A stretch of 64,000 bases of DNA from Pyrus communis. Taxonomy: Eukaryota > Streptophyta > Magnoliopsida > Rosales > Rosaceae. The first letter of the stretch is position 1; the number at the start of each line of letters is the position of its first letter. The notes beneath the pieces are model-generated. The model did not search any database. It was not told where the DNA came from and saw nothing but the letters and a program-made list of their open reading frames with translations. Positions 44,491 to 57,619 of the stretch are shown piece after piece. Position numbers and translations under genes: made by a program. The stretch lies in NCBI RefSeq assembly GCF_963583255.1, contig NC_084812.1, positions 23,870,959 to 23,934,958 of the forward strand. The letters run 5' to 3'.

Positions 44491-46830
44491 AAGAATAAAT
44501 GAATATGATATAACTGTTACTTGTAAGAAAATAAGTTGTCAAATATTTAAGGCTTTGAATCTAAACTAATATGATTTTGTAGTTAATATGCATTTGGTCC
44601 TCACAGGTCCTAGAAATGAGAACCTTAGGAGAGCAGGACTATTGTATTTGTATCCTCACGAAAGAATATTAAGATAGAAAAAAACTAGAATCGTATTTTC
44701 GACGAATCCGGAAGAAGTAACTCTTATTCCTCTCATTTTTTAATCATTAGTATTTTCTGTTATGTTTTTAATAGTTAATTGTTCTTTCCTTTTTTTATTT
44801 TGAAGTTTTTAATTAGTATTTTGAAGTTTCGTACATTAGGTTTGATGATGGAGATAGTTTAACGGAACCCACGAGGCCAACTCACAGCCATATGTCTGTA
44901 AACATTTCGTATTGGATTCTAATACTTGTTAAAGTATCAGAGTTTGCCTCTAGACCAAACTTTTAGTTTATGCTAGATATTTATTAGTGGGTTCTAAATA
45001 CTTCAATCGTTTTACCTTTTCGTGCCTCTCCTCCTAATAATCATATATAGAACTCGACCAAAATAAAGTTTCTCCAAACTAATTATGAACAATTGCTTTC
45101 TTAATATTTTATATAAACCCCTAAGATTGATAGAAACACGAATGCGCGCGATATACATAAAAATTTGCAAAGAGAGCTGATTTTCGTACATATTTTTTAA
45201 TTTTTTTACACATTTTTTTTATCATCAGATTGAATAAATTAAATAAAAATGATGAATAAAATTAGCATGTAATAAAAAGAGGGTGTGTTTATTATTTTCC
45301 ATTTGAAAATGAGAAACATAAATCGAATAGCATATAAGTTAAAGTACGTCGCAGCTAGTGGGAATAATTTAAACAGATTTGGTTTTGATGAATGTAGAGT
45401 GTCTCCACGATACTTAGCAACATTGACTACTACAAAAAGCAGCACACGGCAGCTACAACTAGTATGTGGAGAATCAACAGTTGTTGAATATGATTAAACA
45501 AACCCTAGCGGTTGCCATGCATCATGCATGCATGCAGATAATTACGCTTGTAATTGTATTATTTCAACTCTGAAAAATGGGTGGATACTCGAATGGCATG
45601 TCTACCGTGTGTGAGACAATATTATAATAACTTATGTTAACAAACATATTAATATTATATTGTGCGTCTAAATGGAATTATTTAACTAATTGATACGTCC
45701 ATTGTAAACACATTACTTGAGTTTTTTTGTTTTTGGCTTTGTTAACCATGATTTGTATAGTTGATGAGTAGGATCTGCACCACAGCATGATGATCCCAAA
45801 TTGGTGCTCATGCTGGTCATGCATAGATTAGGATCCAACTAAAAGCACAAGAAGGAATTTAGGAATTAGCTCTGAACTTTTTTCTTCTGTTTTTATATAT
45901 TTTGTGAATTAAATGTCTCCTTTGAATCAATACCAATTCAAATACTTTAAATAATAATAATAATACAAAAAGAGATTCTGAATTTCTGAGTGGAATGAAA
46001 CCTGTTTGGGGCATTTTCAGAACCAAGTGGGGCACATTTTTGTAGAGACGTCTAGAACTAATATGGTGAAAAGATGAAAATTGAATACTATAAGCAGCCA
46101 AAAGAACGTTTTATTCGATAAACTTTCATTGAAATACTGGCATGTTTAAAAGCTAAAGCACATTCATGTCCATATCTGCATATTTTAGTGCACGTAAGAG
46201 ATAAAATTAATATAATATAGTTCACAAAAGTAATAGTAAATACATTTTTCTTTTTGATAAGTTTTGTTTTTTTATTTTTATTTTTAAGTAGAAAAAAATT
46301 AAGCGAGTTATAATCCAGAAAATTATCAACCATTTTGTGCGAGGAGAGAATATATTGGGGTAATCTTGCGTAATTGATGATGTGAAAGCAGATAGATATC
46401 CGCATATCTACATGGCTGTGGGTGATATTCTTTGTAATAAGGAACTGATGCAATTTGTCCACTTAAAATTTATATGCTGTGTGGAGAGTGACGGAGTGCA
46501 GTGGATAATGGGAATTAACTACAGATCCTTTGGAATTACTATTTCATGGAATTTTAAGCACACTTTATGAAATTGGTCGGAAAGATATATACAAATTTAA
46601 AGGGCTTTGGAAGCTGAATGCATTGCCGACTGGGTAACCAAAATTAAGTTTAATAATATCAAATGATTACTTTGTGTTAATTGTACTATGCATTGAGACA
46701 ATTATTGGTATATATAAAACTGACTAAAACAAAAGCATTATTGGTTGCTTGAATATTTATATTACAAACTTCTCCTTTTCTTTTCCTTTGGAAAACTTAA
46801 ATATTGAGAGCAACAAGACTTGCAAACTTA
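44491..46830. other. Intergenic, no gene seen
   Basis: AT-rich. Short ORFs are unconvincing. A MITE-like stretch of the tcacacatt/atgtgtg type may be present at about 45190-45300. Confidence 0.4.
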
Positions 46831-47385
46831 GGACTCGTTTGTAAGTGTTTTTAAAATGATTGAAAGCTTTTGTGGTGAAAATGTTTTTGGAACTAATCCT
46901 TGGTAAAAACGCAAGTGAATATTGAAAAACACTTGAAATGCTTTTTTATGCTTCTTCGCAAAAGCACTTGAAGTGCTTTTGAAAATAAAAAAAAAACATT
47001 TTCTTTTAAAGATCTTTTAGGGCTGGTTTGGTGTGGCTGTGCTTTGAAAAAAACTGATTTTGCTGTGCTGTGAGAATAAGCAATTGTGAAATAAAGCAGC
47101 AGAGTGTTTGGTAAACTTTTTTGTAAAAGTGCTTTTGAAAAGAAAAAAAAAAGCAGTATTATAGTGTTTGGTAAACTTTTATGTAAAACAGATGTGAAAA
47201 AAAAACTGGTTTTTCAAAGCTGGGTTTGCAGCTTCTTGTTTTTGGCTTTTTTTCACCCAAAACTGTAAAAAAAAGCTGAAGCTGAATGTTTACCAAACAC
47301 AAAAACAGCTCCTAGCTTTTTTTGATACCAGCTTTTTTCAAAATCACCTCAATACCAAACCAAGCCTTAGTCATTTTAAAAGAAC
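46831..47385. mobile_element. Nested MITEs: hAT-type inside another MITE
   Basis: The outer element starts ggactcgtttgtaagtgttt and carries cttgaagtgcttttgaaaat repeats. It is interrupted at 47018 by a second element with termini tagggctggtttggt (left) and accaaaccaagcctta (right, ending 47369). The outer sequence resumes as gtcattttaaaagaactt. Inner TIRs are hAT-like; the 8-bp duplication is not clean. Confidence 0.6.
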
Positions 47386-48500
47386 TTATCAAATCGGTAA
47401 GTACTTTGGTGGTGCACTTAATTATCATCTTAATAATTTTATAGAAAATATTATACACATAATAATTTACTATTTATTTATTAGGTGCCAAGAGATGGCG
47501 AAAGAATAGCCATTGCAATAGAAAATGACAGCCATGTACGACGCGTGCATCATCTTACAATATGACCTTCAACTTTGTTAGTATGCAGTCAGATGGAATT
47601 TTAGAATTCGTAGGTTAAAAACAAGAATGGGACTTTTAACAGTACTGTCTTCATAATGGACACACAAGTTTGAAGGAAACTGATCTTTCTACAGTGTGTT
47701 AATAACCATACATATACATATGTATATACATAATATTTTCCATTATTAACCACATATATTTTTATAGGTGGTGCCATCCACATACCTTTTTTTTTTACCT
47801 TTCACATATTCATGTTAACTTTTGTCATCGATCATCTTCAAATTCATTTGATTTGACTACGAACATTAAGAAGAAATGTGTGAAAGATAAAAAAGGATGT
47901 GTGAAAAGCTCAACCATTCTTATATTGCCTCTAACATTGAGAAAGTTATTGTCTATAAACTGATACATATATTAATTAAGTGGTAGATCTCTTTCAATTG
48001 TGTTGTGGCATTTTAAAACAAAATCCTAGCTATATCCTCATATGCTATTTTAATATAGTTATTCCTTTGATGGTTAATTTTGGGATAATATTAGTTCAAC
48101 GCATCATAACTTCTTACAAAAAAGAAGTTTTGTCTTCACAATGGAAGAAAGATAGAGGAACTAATTCAAGACAGTGCTAAAGTGGATTTGATTTCTCATC
48201 AAGCAACGTTATGCATGCAGTTAACTAGCTATTTCGAACGTATAGTGATAAGCTATACATGATACGCCTTCGAACGTATGTAGCAATAAGAAGAAAAAGT
48301 CAGAAAACATATGCATGATTAATTTGTTCTTTATCAAGTTCCTATTCATCCTTTTAAGCCGCTAAATCAAGACTCAAATCATTTAGAATCTTTTGTTTAT
48401 TACTATCTATATATAACTAGAAATACAATAAATATAGGTCATCCAATTGAAATATTATGCTCTATAGTTTTTTTTTTTTTTTTTGAATTCATACAAATTA

Positions 48501-48536
<36 letters not shown>

Positions 48537-49375
48537 CTTAATTTATGCAAAGAATTGCAACTCAAGTTAAAGATTAATAGTGTTTATATCTTTGCAACTG
48601 TGCAAGAACCAAATATAAGAGTTATGGTTTATACAACAACAACAACAAAGCTTTTTCTCACTAAGTGGGGTTGACTATATAAATCCTAGAATGTCATTGC
48701 GTTTGGTTCTGTGTCAGCAAGAGTTATGGTTTATATAATAAAAAATTAAATGAAATAAACTAAAAGTAATTTTGTTTATACATACTACATAAGCACACGA
48801 AGTACTAAACAAAATATCTGAATGAGTCCTAATATATAGCATACTGTATATATTTGTTATATGATTGATGAAGGAATCAATCATTTGGTAGCTGGTGTCG
48901 TGTTTATATATATATTCTGCACTAGAAATATTATAATGGTGGAATTAAATTGTATCAAGGGAATGAGGCATCGGATGCAAATAGTGGATACAAATCAAAT
49001 ATGATTCTGGGAACATGAACTAGCCAATATGGACTCAACTAGCTAAAAGGGTAGCCCCAACATATCTCAGTGTCGACCACGCATGCATGCAGTATCCCTT
49101 AGTGGAATCTGAATCACACGTAAGCAACTATGCCACGCGTCACAAACATACAAATATTCCAAATGAGAGAGAGAGAGATACCAATTGAGAATTGTAAAAG
49201 AGGCAATGCGATTCTCTTAATTCCATTAGCTCAAAATCATTACAATAACACAGTACATTCATGATAAAGCTAGCACTGCAAAACCCCATAAAATTTAAAT
49301 ACTAAAACTCTTAAGAAAATGAGGTGCTGAAAAGACAAAAAAGCCCATTGCCATGCATGCATGATGATCTCTAAT
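47386..49375. other. Intergenic, no gene seen
   Basis: Contains a possible MITE at about 47765-47930 (ccatccacatacc ... ggatgtgtgaaaag), a (TA)n microsatellite at 48503-48531 and a LINE tail at 48634-48718. No coding signal. Confidence 0.45.
48634..48718 (-). mobile_element. 85-bp RTE LINE tail with 17-bp target duplication
   Basis: It begins (CAA)n then ctcactaagtggggttgact, the reverse complement of an RTE LINE 3' end, as in the 17262-17505 copy. The 17-mer AAGAGTTATGGTTTATA flanks it perfectly at 48617-48633 and 48719-48735. It is a severely 5'-truncated retroposition. Confidence 0.85.
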
Positions 49376-51301
49376 TTAGGCAGTTGGCTTTGGGTTGGCT
49401 TTCATGGGGGGCTCCGTGATAGGCATTGAAATAGCAACGGAGGAGAGCTTGTTGTGAGCTCCAACATCTCCGTTAATGGTGGACATCGACACGCGGTTAA
49501 CTTGAGAACCCTTTATTGCTTCAGGGATCTCCTCCTCTTTCTTCTCCAGTCGTTCTTTGTGTTTACCCCACAGGACTGCATAAAGCCCGAACACGATCAA
49601 CACGGCTCCTAGTACACTGCACGCACAGGCGAAGTTAACAAATCAGCCAAGAGGGGATTAGAAATGTTAACGAAGACTGAAAACAAAATGTTATAGTTAT
49701 AGGCTATTATTAACAATGTTACAGAGGTAATCAATAACGTGATCAAGAAATAGGTCCCAAGTAGCATCACTCGAACAAATTTGTGTGGGTGTGTGTATTT
49801 ACACTAAGAGAATGGTGTTTGTGGATAAGGGTGCTAGAAAGCAATAGAAATGTCCTACACAGGCATATATGCAAAGACGGGGTTTTTAAAGGGAATAGAA
49901 AATTAATTACCTTCCAAGAAATATTTTTTCTGCCAGGATGAAGGAACCCATGATTGCTACAATGATCATCATCAAAGGGCTAAATGCAGTTGCAAATACA
50001 GGACCTCTTGTCTTCATCACTAGCCCTTGTACATAGTATGAAATGCTTGATGTGACAATTCCCTTTAACAAAAGAAAATAAAAAACAAAGTTAGTTTCAC
50101 TATTCATGAGAGATAGAGAGAGAGTGAGAGAGAGAGAGTTGTTATAACATACAGCATAGGCAGCAGCTAGGAGGTTCATGTCAAACCCAATTTTCCAGAC
50201 GGAGGGTTCGTGTTCCATCACAAAGGTAACAGCAATAGCCTGAAGAGTTCCTATGCCGCATATCATTGAAGTGAGAGACAGCTGATGGTTCTTGTAGGTC
50301 TTCAACGCGTTGTTCTGCATAAATTCAACAAACAAATTAAACAAATTTTTTAGATTTTAAATAGTTTTCAACTAAAAAACGATCGAAATGCAGAATTTGT
50401 TTGTTCTATAACCCTTACTTGCAACACAAACAAAGAAGCCCAGGCAAGAGTAGCAATGGTTAGCATAATGGATCCCAAAAGCCAGTGTTTGTCACCAGTT
50501 CCAGTGGTATCTGTGACATATGATGTTCGTGGATGAATATACTTAGACCACAACATCTCTACAATAGGCCCCCTGTACAAGGTCATCAGCATGGCCCCCG
50601 CCACTGTCAATACGGTTCCGAGGACCTTTGCTTGACACCTTACTTTCTTGATGTCTAGCACTTCCATCCTAATTTTCATTCAAAAAAATCAAATTAATTA
50701 ATATATACTATATTAATCATGATCATTAACAACTAAATTATAAATTAATGTGCGATTATTGCATGTATACGTATTTGATAGTTATTGTGCCCTTACCGGA
50801 ATATGACGGCCAGGACAAAAGTCATAGCCGGAAGCATGTTGCTCATGGCACAAGAGAACGTTGGAGACGTAAACTTCAACCCGGCATAGTAGAAGTTCTG
50901 GTCAATCACCGGACTACACAATGAAAGGCGTAGGGTTAATAATGTTGATATGGTTGGGGGAAAATATTAATCAAATTTTCTGACAAGAGAAACATATTAA
51001 TTTGTATAACTGATCTAACATATATAGTAACTAACCCGAGAAGACCGAGGATAAATATTTGAATGAACATTGAGAATGTCATTTTTGGTTGCTTCTTCCT
51101 CTCAAAAAAGAAGGCAAATGGGGCTATAATAGCAGTAGCAAAGGCATGTCGATAAACCACAAGCACATAGTGACTCATTCCTCTGTTGAGAGAAACTTTG
51201 GTAATGATGTTCATACCGGCGTAGCCAAATTGTAGAGAGATCATCGCAAAGTAGGGTTTTGAGCTCTCAAGAAAGCTGCCGAAGCAACCAGCCTTCTCCA
51301 T
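49376..51301 (-). CDS. WAT1-related / UMAMIT-type EamA transporter
   Basis: Multi-pass membrane transporter of the plant drug/metabolite exporter (EamA) family; relatives move amino acids or auxin. Exons 51301-51036, 50913-50797, 50668-50419, 50314-50153, 50062-49911, 49616-49376 total 1188 nt (395 aa) in phase. Two EamA halves are visible: the N-terminal half with PYFAMISLQFGYAGMNI and VLVVYRHAFATAI, and the C-terminal half with GIVTSSISYYVQGLV and PLMMIIVAIMGSFILAE, each with several hydrophobic helices. A Lys/Glu-rich cytosolic tail follows. The sequence is closest, from memory, to Arabidopsis At5g07050. A TATA box (TATAAATAGG, 51452-51461) lies about 150 bp upstream. Confidence 0.93.
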
Positions 51302-51451
51302 TTTTGAAGAGAATAAAAACTAAAGGACTTAGCTAATTAAAACCAGAACTGATATATCTCACTGAGAAAAACACAAGGCCGGAGAGGAAACAAACCACTA
51401 CTCAAGGAGGTTATGTGTTTCTCCCTAGAGAGGAGTAAGGGAGTGGCCACA

Positions 51452-51461
51452 CCTATTTATA
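51452..51461 (-). promoter_or_regulatory. TATA box of the WAT1-related gene
   Basis: TATAAATAGG on the minus strand, about 150 bp before the start codon, the only good TATA in the immediate upstream region. Confidence 0.6.
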
Positions 51462-52086
51462 TCAGGTGGGAGGGAACTGTTCGTATTGATATATACTGTT
51501 CCATTCACCGTCACTCTCAACTTGCTACCCAGCTTTCACAAATTTAACATCCACTATACAATAATGTCAGAATTAAAGAAATGAACCGTACTTCTAGATC
51601 GTCTTCTTTTCTTTTCTTTCCATTAAGTATTTCTTTTTCTTTAATACTCTCCGTCTCTCTATTTATATTCCAATTTTTTGCTAAAGATTCCTATATAAGA
51701 ATCATATCACTTTTAGTATTTTCTTTGGTATAAAAAATCCCTCCTATAGTAGTAATGGAAAATGTGTAGTTTCATTCCATTCTTTTTTTTATTTATATTA
51801 TGTTCTGCACATACATATCAAAATATTGACACACACACACACACACAGAGGTACATATCGATCGGATAATGTTTCGATTCTTCACCTAATTACCTGCAGG
51901 TACATAAACTTTTCTATTAATTTTGTTGTGCTAGAGTTACACGCACGTCGCTAGAGTTAGAGACTGAGATTTTACTTTTCTGCCAAAGAAACAAAAGATT
52001 GAGATTTTGCATTTCTCAAGAATCTAAAAATGAACAAAGACATTTTCTTCATATACACAATACCGGCCCTTTTTTTTTAATTTTAA
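51462..52086. other. Upstream of WAT1 gene, no gene seen
   Basis: AT-rich, with an (AC)n microsatellite at about 51827-51846. No ORF of note. Confidence 0.45.
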
Positions 52087-52246
52087 ATACGGTCTGGTGG
52101 TATTTCTTTTCACTTAGAAGTGAGAGGTCTTAAGTTAGAATATTGTGGATGACGAATTCGCTACCAAATTAGGCTTCCCATTATGTGGCTTAGGCGAACT
52201 CCCCCTCCTCCTACCGTAAAAATATCGATGTATTAAAAAAAAAAAA
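52087..52246 (+). mobile_element. tRNA-derived SINE
   Basis: Starts acggtctggtggtatttctt (box A-like), then cacttagaagtgagaggtct and a degenerate box B, then ggcttcccattatgtggct. It ends in an A-rich tail at 52234-52246. Same family as 16268-16420. Confidence 0.65.
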
Positions 52247-54660
52247 GTTTACAAGCACCAAAAAAAATAAAAAAAAAGGCATCTAGCAACTGAAATTTCG
52301 TATTCTTAGTTAAGCATGTAGACATGCAAATTTCGGTGAAAATTAAATGTTCACTAACATATTAAATTTCGGCATACGAGGGCTTACGTGGCATGTGAGG
52401 GCGGATGAGTCATTGATTTGCTTGATTTTAATTTAATTTTAATTTGATTTATTTGATTAAATCAAATATTAATTGATGGAGTAAAATCACAAATCACGAA
52501 TCAAGACACAAATCAAGTCCTGGTTCTTTTATAAGCAAAGCTTGGAGAGTTTATATATACAAGGCTCAAAGACAAAGAAAAGGGGCCAAAAAAATCAATC
52601 ACGCCCAAATGCTGAAGCTTTGAAACTCTGAACAAATACTCAAAACACCCAAACACTAAAGGAGACTCAGAAAATTTTCCGTATTCATCGTCAAACCCGT
52701 GAGATTGTAACCCTACATTTACATTAATACAAATAATATTACTTTATACACATTTTCTTGTTTGATTTGCTATAGGATTTTCATGTTTACAAAGCATACT
52801 TGTGTTAGAATGTCATGGTATTTTTAAATTTGTGTAAGATGCTTTTCCTCCAAAAGTTTGGTTTAAAAAGTATGTGGTTTTAGTCGACACCTTAGCCTAC
52901 AAACTAAAGTGCAGTATCCTTCTTGCGGTATCACTCTATCAGATATTTCTCCCATAAGACATTTTCACCAATGAAAATTTATGAAATAAAACTATAATTA
53001 CTGAGGTAGATTCCATGTTCCACTAGATCAAATGTAAGTGATATAAACTTTTCTTAAAAGATAATATTATCGATCAATAGCAACGTTGTTCCGAATACAC
53101 GAAATACTCCCAACCTATAAGTTTGACCTTATTTGAGCTAGGAGAGGTGGAAAACGCGTGTCATTCTCTTGACAAGGCAATCAAAGTAATCAAAGTGGTG
53201 AGGGTGTCGTAAGCTTTTGATGACAGAGAACTAACCCCATTTGCTAGTAAATTAATAAGGCCGACCAATTGCATTGCGAAAGCTAACATCGGTTCCTTGG
53301 CGTGCTTATTTGTCTCAACAAATCAACACCCTCCGATCAATCCAACTTTAAATTTTTAAAAAGCCAAATCGTCATATAAAAACTTCCATTCATCATGATC
53401 AACTTGTGCATGGACATCTCATTTCTTAATGCTAACCATCGATGTTGTGGTTTTTAATTTTTTTCTCTTTTTCCAATATCCTTTTAGCTTACTTCTCTCT
53501 TACTCCTTAGTTATATATCTTCATTTAGCAATTTAAAAAGCGAACGTGTTAATTGCATTGATCTATTTCTTTTTAATGAGTTTTCCAAATTTTTACAACA
53601 TCCTAATGGGAAGGTATCAAATTCGAGCTTAAAAGTGATGATAGAAAGGAATGAGATATAGAAAGCCAATGCTATATTATTGAATGGATATTAGTTGACG
53701 AAGAAAAAAAGATATTTAATTGATTGATTGATTTATTATTATTATTATTATTGTTATTATTATTATTATTCACTGTGGAAAACACAGCAATTAAACCTGA
53801 GTCCATCCCATTAGTATTTTACGGTAAAAATTTCATAATTTTCACGCTTTATTTCTTTAGTCGCTCCACCGCTGGTTATACATGTAAACACATAAGTTGT
53901 GAACATTTTTATTTGAAATCATATAATCTATATATAGTTATATACACTCAACTTAAATTTTAAATGTGAAAGGTTTTTATTACCCTCTTACATAGTTACC
54001 ATCAAGTACAAGATGAAATTAACGATAAAAATAAGATTTATTAATAAACTCACACTCAATAATCAAACCCTAACAAAAAAAGACAACAACCCGTACAAAT
54101 CACGTTATTAAAACTTGATCAGCAACACAATTTTTATGTTTATGTTCATGCTTCTTTCTCTTACACAAAAAATAACAGCACCCAGTACAAATGAACAAGA
54201 AGTTTTCTCACCAAATGGAGTTTCTCTCAACTAGCTTTTCTTCTATCTTCCTTCGAACTAGTTCTAGGTGCAAATAAATTTATGTAAGAGGGCAGTTTAG
54301 AGGGACGGCTTGTTTGACATGGTCACACAAAGCAACTTAAGATTTATCAAGAGCAACATTGTAGAGAGGGTGATAGCTAGAGACTCCATTAAAAGTAACT
54401 GTTGGAAGAAGAGAATGTCATATGAGAGAATGCTTTGATTTTGGTTTTTTATTTTTCAAATGAGTGTAAAGATAAATTTACATGTTGAATTGGGTTTATG
54501 AGGGTAATTTAGTTAGTAAATTGAGCTTAAAAAGATTTTGATTGTTTAATTAAACATAATATGCGTGTAAAGAGTAAGATGAGTGTAGAGAGACATTTTA
54601 TGGATTCAAAGAAAATTTCAATTTCTCTTAAGTTTTATACTAATAAGATCATACTCCTCA
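52247..54660. other. Intergenic, possible LTR-like block
   Basis: Between about 52330 and 52740 the sequence has an LTR look: a TATA box (TTTATATATAC near 52550) followed by a transcript-like region and gtgagattgtaaccct. No partner LTR or coding region is seen. An ATT microsatellite lies at about 53733-53770. No gene. Confidence 0.35.
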
Positions 54661-54663
54661 TTT

Positions 54664-55040
54664 ATAAAAGGCTTTTTATTCATAATAGTTCATGCGATTG
54701 ACATCACTTCTCACTTTGGTTCATGAGATTGAAATCAATAGAAATGGTCCCCGAGTTTGTCGATCATCAATCAATTTGGTATTTTCATGAAAATTTTGTT
54801 AAATAAGGACCAAAATGACAAACATACCCTTAATTTAATAAACAATGGGCCACAATGATTTGATAACATTTCAGGTATTTTTGTTATTTTATCTTTTATT
54901 TAATGAAGATTTTTCATGGAATGACCAAAATGATTGATGGTGAACAAACTCGGGGATCACTCCTATCGATTTCAAATTTTAGGAACCAAAGTAATGAGTT
55001 ATGTCAATCTCAGAAACTATTTTAGCTAAATAGCCTTTAT
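54664..55040. mobile_element. Foldback MITE with ~100-bp arms
   Basis: The left arm runs from aaggctttttattcataata through tgagattgaaatcaatag to about 54780. The right arm is its reverse complement with substitutions (about 54935-55040), ending aactattttagctaaatagcct. The centre contains a [20 protein letters not shown] hinge. Exact ends and target duplication are not clear. Confidence 0.7.
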
Positions 55041-55826
55041 AAGAGCATTACTTGAATAATAAATGTGTTTGATTTAATATGTAATGAATAACTATATCCT
55101 AAACTGACAATGAACACGTTAAAAATGTAAAACCTGATTATAAGATACATACAATTAGTAAATAACTATAAAAGTTCAGAATATATCTGATCAAATTAAA
55201 GTGTTGCAAAATATAGGAAGAAATGGGATTAGAAATTTAAAATACTTCGAATCTCTAGATACATTCAAATATCCACCTAGGTAATCTAACACGTGACATG
55301 CTAACATGGAATGACGAGTCCACCCAAATTATTACTACGTTGTTTCACTATACGTAGTGTTTGTAGTGTCTAAAATATCGATATGTAAATTTATAAAAAT
55401 ATCGATCGGCTGTTGTTTAATGGAAATTATGAAAATTTGCAATGAGTAGGTCTAACAACTTACTCAGATTTAATCAAAATTAGAGAAAAATTTCTCAAAA
55501 AAGTTCAATTGCAATAGATTCTAGCAAAATTTCTTATGTGAATCGGTAAATAATGTTGATTTTTCTATATATCACCATATTCTTACTGTCATGAACAAAC
55601 TGGATTTGATACATATATATACATATATCTACACACACACATATATCCCAGCAGATAACAAAATCAAGGAAATTAATTTTTAAATGATAATGGTAGACTG
55701 TGGAGGTATATACTTTGATGATGGCAGCAAAACTTTCAACCTTATCCACATTGACGATATAAGCAAGCATTCTACGCCACAGCATTATATTGGCACAACA
55801 TTCCCTTTTGTTATATTTAAGAAAAA
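55041..55826. other. Intergenic, no gene seen
   Basis: AT-rich, with no ORF or repeat that I can support. Confidence 0.4.
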
Positions 55827-55966
55827 TGTTATTCACACATTTATTTTTAATTTCAAAAGACCTTTATTCATTTTTAGTCATTGATCTTCTTCAACTCATT
55901 CGATTCGATGACCAAAAATTAAAAAATGTGTATGAGAAGTAAGAATGAGTGTGTGAATAACACTAC
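55827..55966. mobile_element. MITE, ttattcacaca family
   Basis: Left end aatgttattcacacat and right end gagtgtgtgaataacact are inverted. The core cattgatcttcttcaactcat resembles the core of the 63130-63278 MITE. The target duplication is not readable. Confidence 0.65.
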
Positions 55967-57610
55967 CCTTGCATCTATTTTATGTAGTGGTTAGCGAGGT
56001 TGATAATTCAGTAATCTTATTTTTCTATTTTGGTGCAATATCTGAAAATTTTGGAAGATTTTAGAGATATTTCAGTGTAAATACTAGTAAAGTTTTGATG
56101 AGTTTCAGTAATAAGGTTTCTTATATTTTCTAGTCAATAGATCATATCTAATTTGAATTGAAAGACAGGATATATAATAGTTGTTGCACCCCTCCCCTAA
56201 TTCATTTGTAATAATGTTACTTTAACGAACAAAACTAATGTTGTTGTTACAATCTATAATATAAGTAGGCCTTACTACCATATGTAGATCTCACTTTTGT
56301 TACAGAGTATGTTAACAATGATAATCTTTAAAGAGCATTACTCAAAAGCTACATAAACTTTCATAACTTATTAAAAACACATGGAGGTAGGATGGCCACT
56401 GGGATAGGTGTCTCATAGACGATCAATATCGAAGAACTAATATAGGGTGAAGTTTTCATTTCACTCTCCATTTCAAGTTTTCATTTCACTCTCCATTTCC
56501 ATATCGATCCTTGATTTTTCTTGACATTTAGACGGAAATATCGACAATTTCGTGAATATTTTAAACACTAAGTGTATGACGTCCACTATTGCTTTTCTAT
56601 ACATCCTGAAATATTTGAAATAGATACAATGCATTGGGCTCGCAATGTCCATTTGTTCCTGATTGCAAGTGAAACTTGGTACAGCTTCTGCATTTGGCCA
56701 CTACATAGTACTAGTCTCACTGTCAGCTGGTAACCAAGTCTTGGAAACTCTCAAGTGGAGCATCAACCAAGTGTATAAATGGGCGTCTAATCACCCCCCA
56801 ATCATCTCAAATGATTTGTGATCGCATACGGGAATTAGAGGCCTCTGAGAATCATATCTGCATAACATGCACAGTGCACACACTAAAATCTCATCGATAC
56901 AATCTTTTTATACTTGACCACTGCATATCAATTGTGGATCATACGTGACTCGACAAATTTCCGAGGGGACCTGTACATATGGATAATGGAGAAAGAAAAA
57001 CAAATAAATGAGTAGTAGCTAATATTAGTGGTTTGCGCAATTTGTTGAAATGAAAGGGGATCATAAGCATCGGTCTAGGGAAATTATAGCAAACAATATT
57101 TCAGGGGGAGGCAAAGGAGTTGTCGTGGGTGTTTGAGTGTTTCACACCTTCAAAAAAATGTGTGATTGGACTCCAATTGAGTACAAGTGCAAATGTGATG
57201 TGTGCCGGCCAGTGAAGTGTGGGGAGAGTGGGTTTGGGAGCATGTCCCACAAAGGCTGTAAATGTGTTGGAACTTGCCAGGCGTTTCTCAAAGGGAGAAA
57301 ACAAAGCTGTTTCTTATATCTTTCTTTGTCTGACTTTTCTTTTTTTCTTTCTTGATTTTCTTCTACGGACATAATTTTTACACATATTTTTTTAAACTTC
57401 TCACATGTTCTCTTTATTTTTTGCCATCGAAATGAATAAATTAAATGCAAATAATTCACATGATTAAATAGTAGTAAATGACATGCTTAAAAAAATGTGT
57501 ATTTATCATTTTCCTTTCCTTTATTTCGAAGCTTTCTGATGTTTTCTCTGGTCGACATAATTTCTCTAAATTACTACCAAAGAGTATTTCTAGAATGTCT
57601 TCATTTGAAT
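55967..57610. other. Intergenic, small Cys-rich ORF
   Basis: A 25-bp direct tandem repeat (56450-56474, 56475-56499) lies here. The ORF 57137-57355 (plus) is Cys-rich near its start but has no signal peptide and fits no family I know. No confident gene. Confidence 0.35.
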
Positions 57611-57619
57611 AGGATTTAA

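Noticed and set aside
56640..56870. Possible terpene-synthase-like stretch (KWASNHPPIISNDL)
   Set aside because: Only one short resemblance, no catalytic DDxxD region and stops on both sides.
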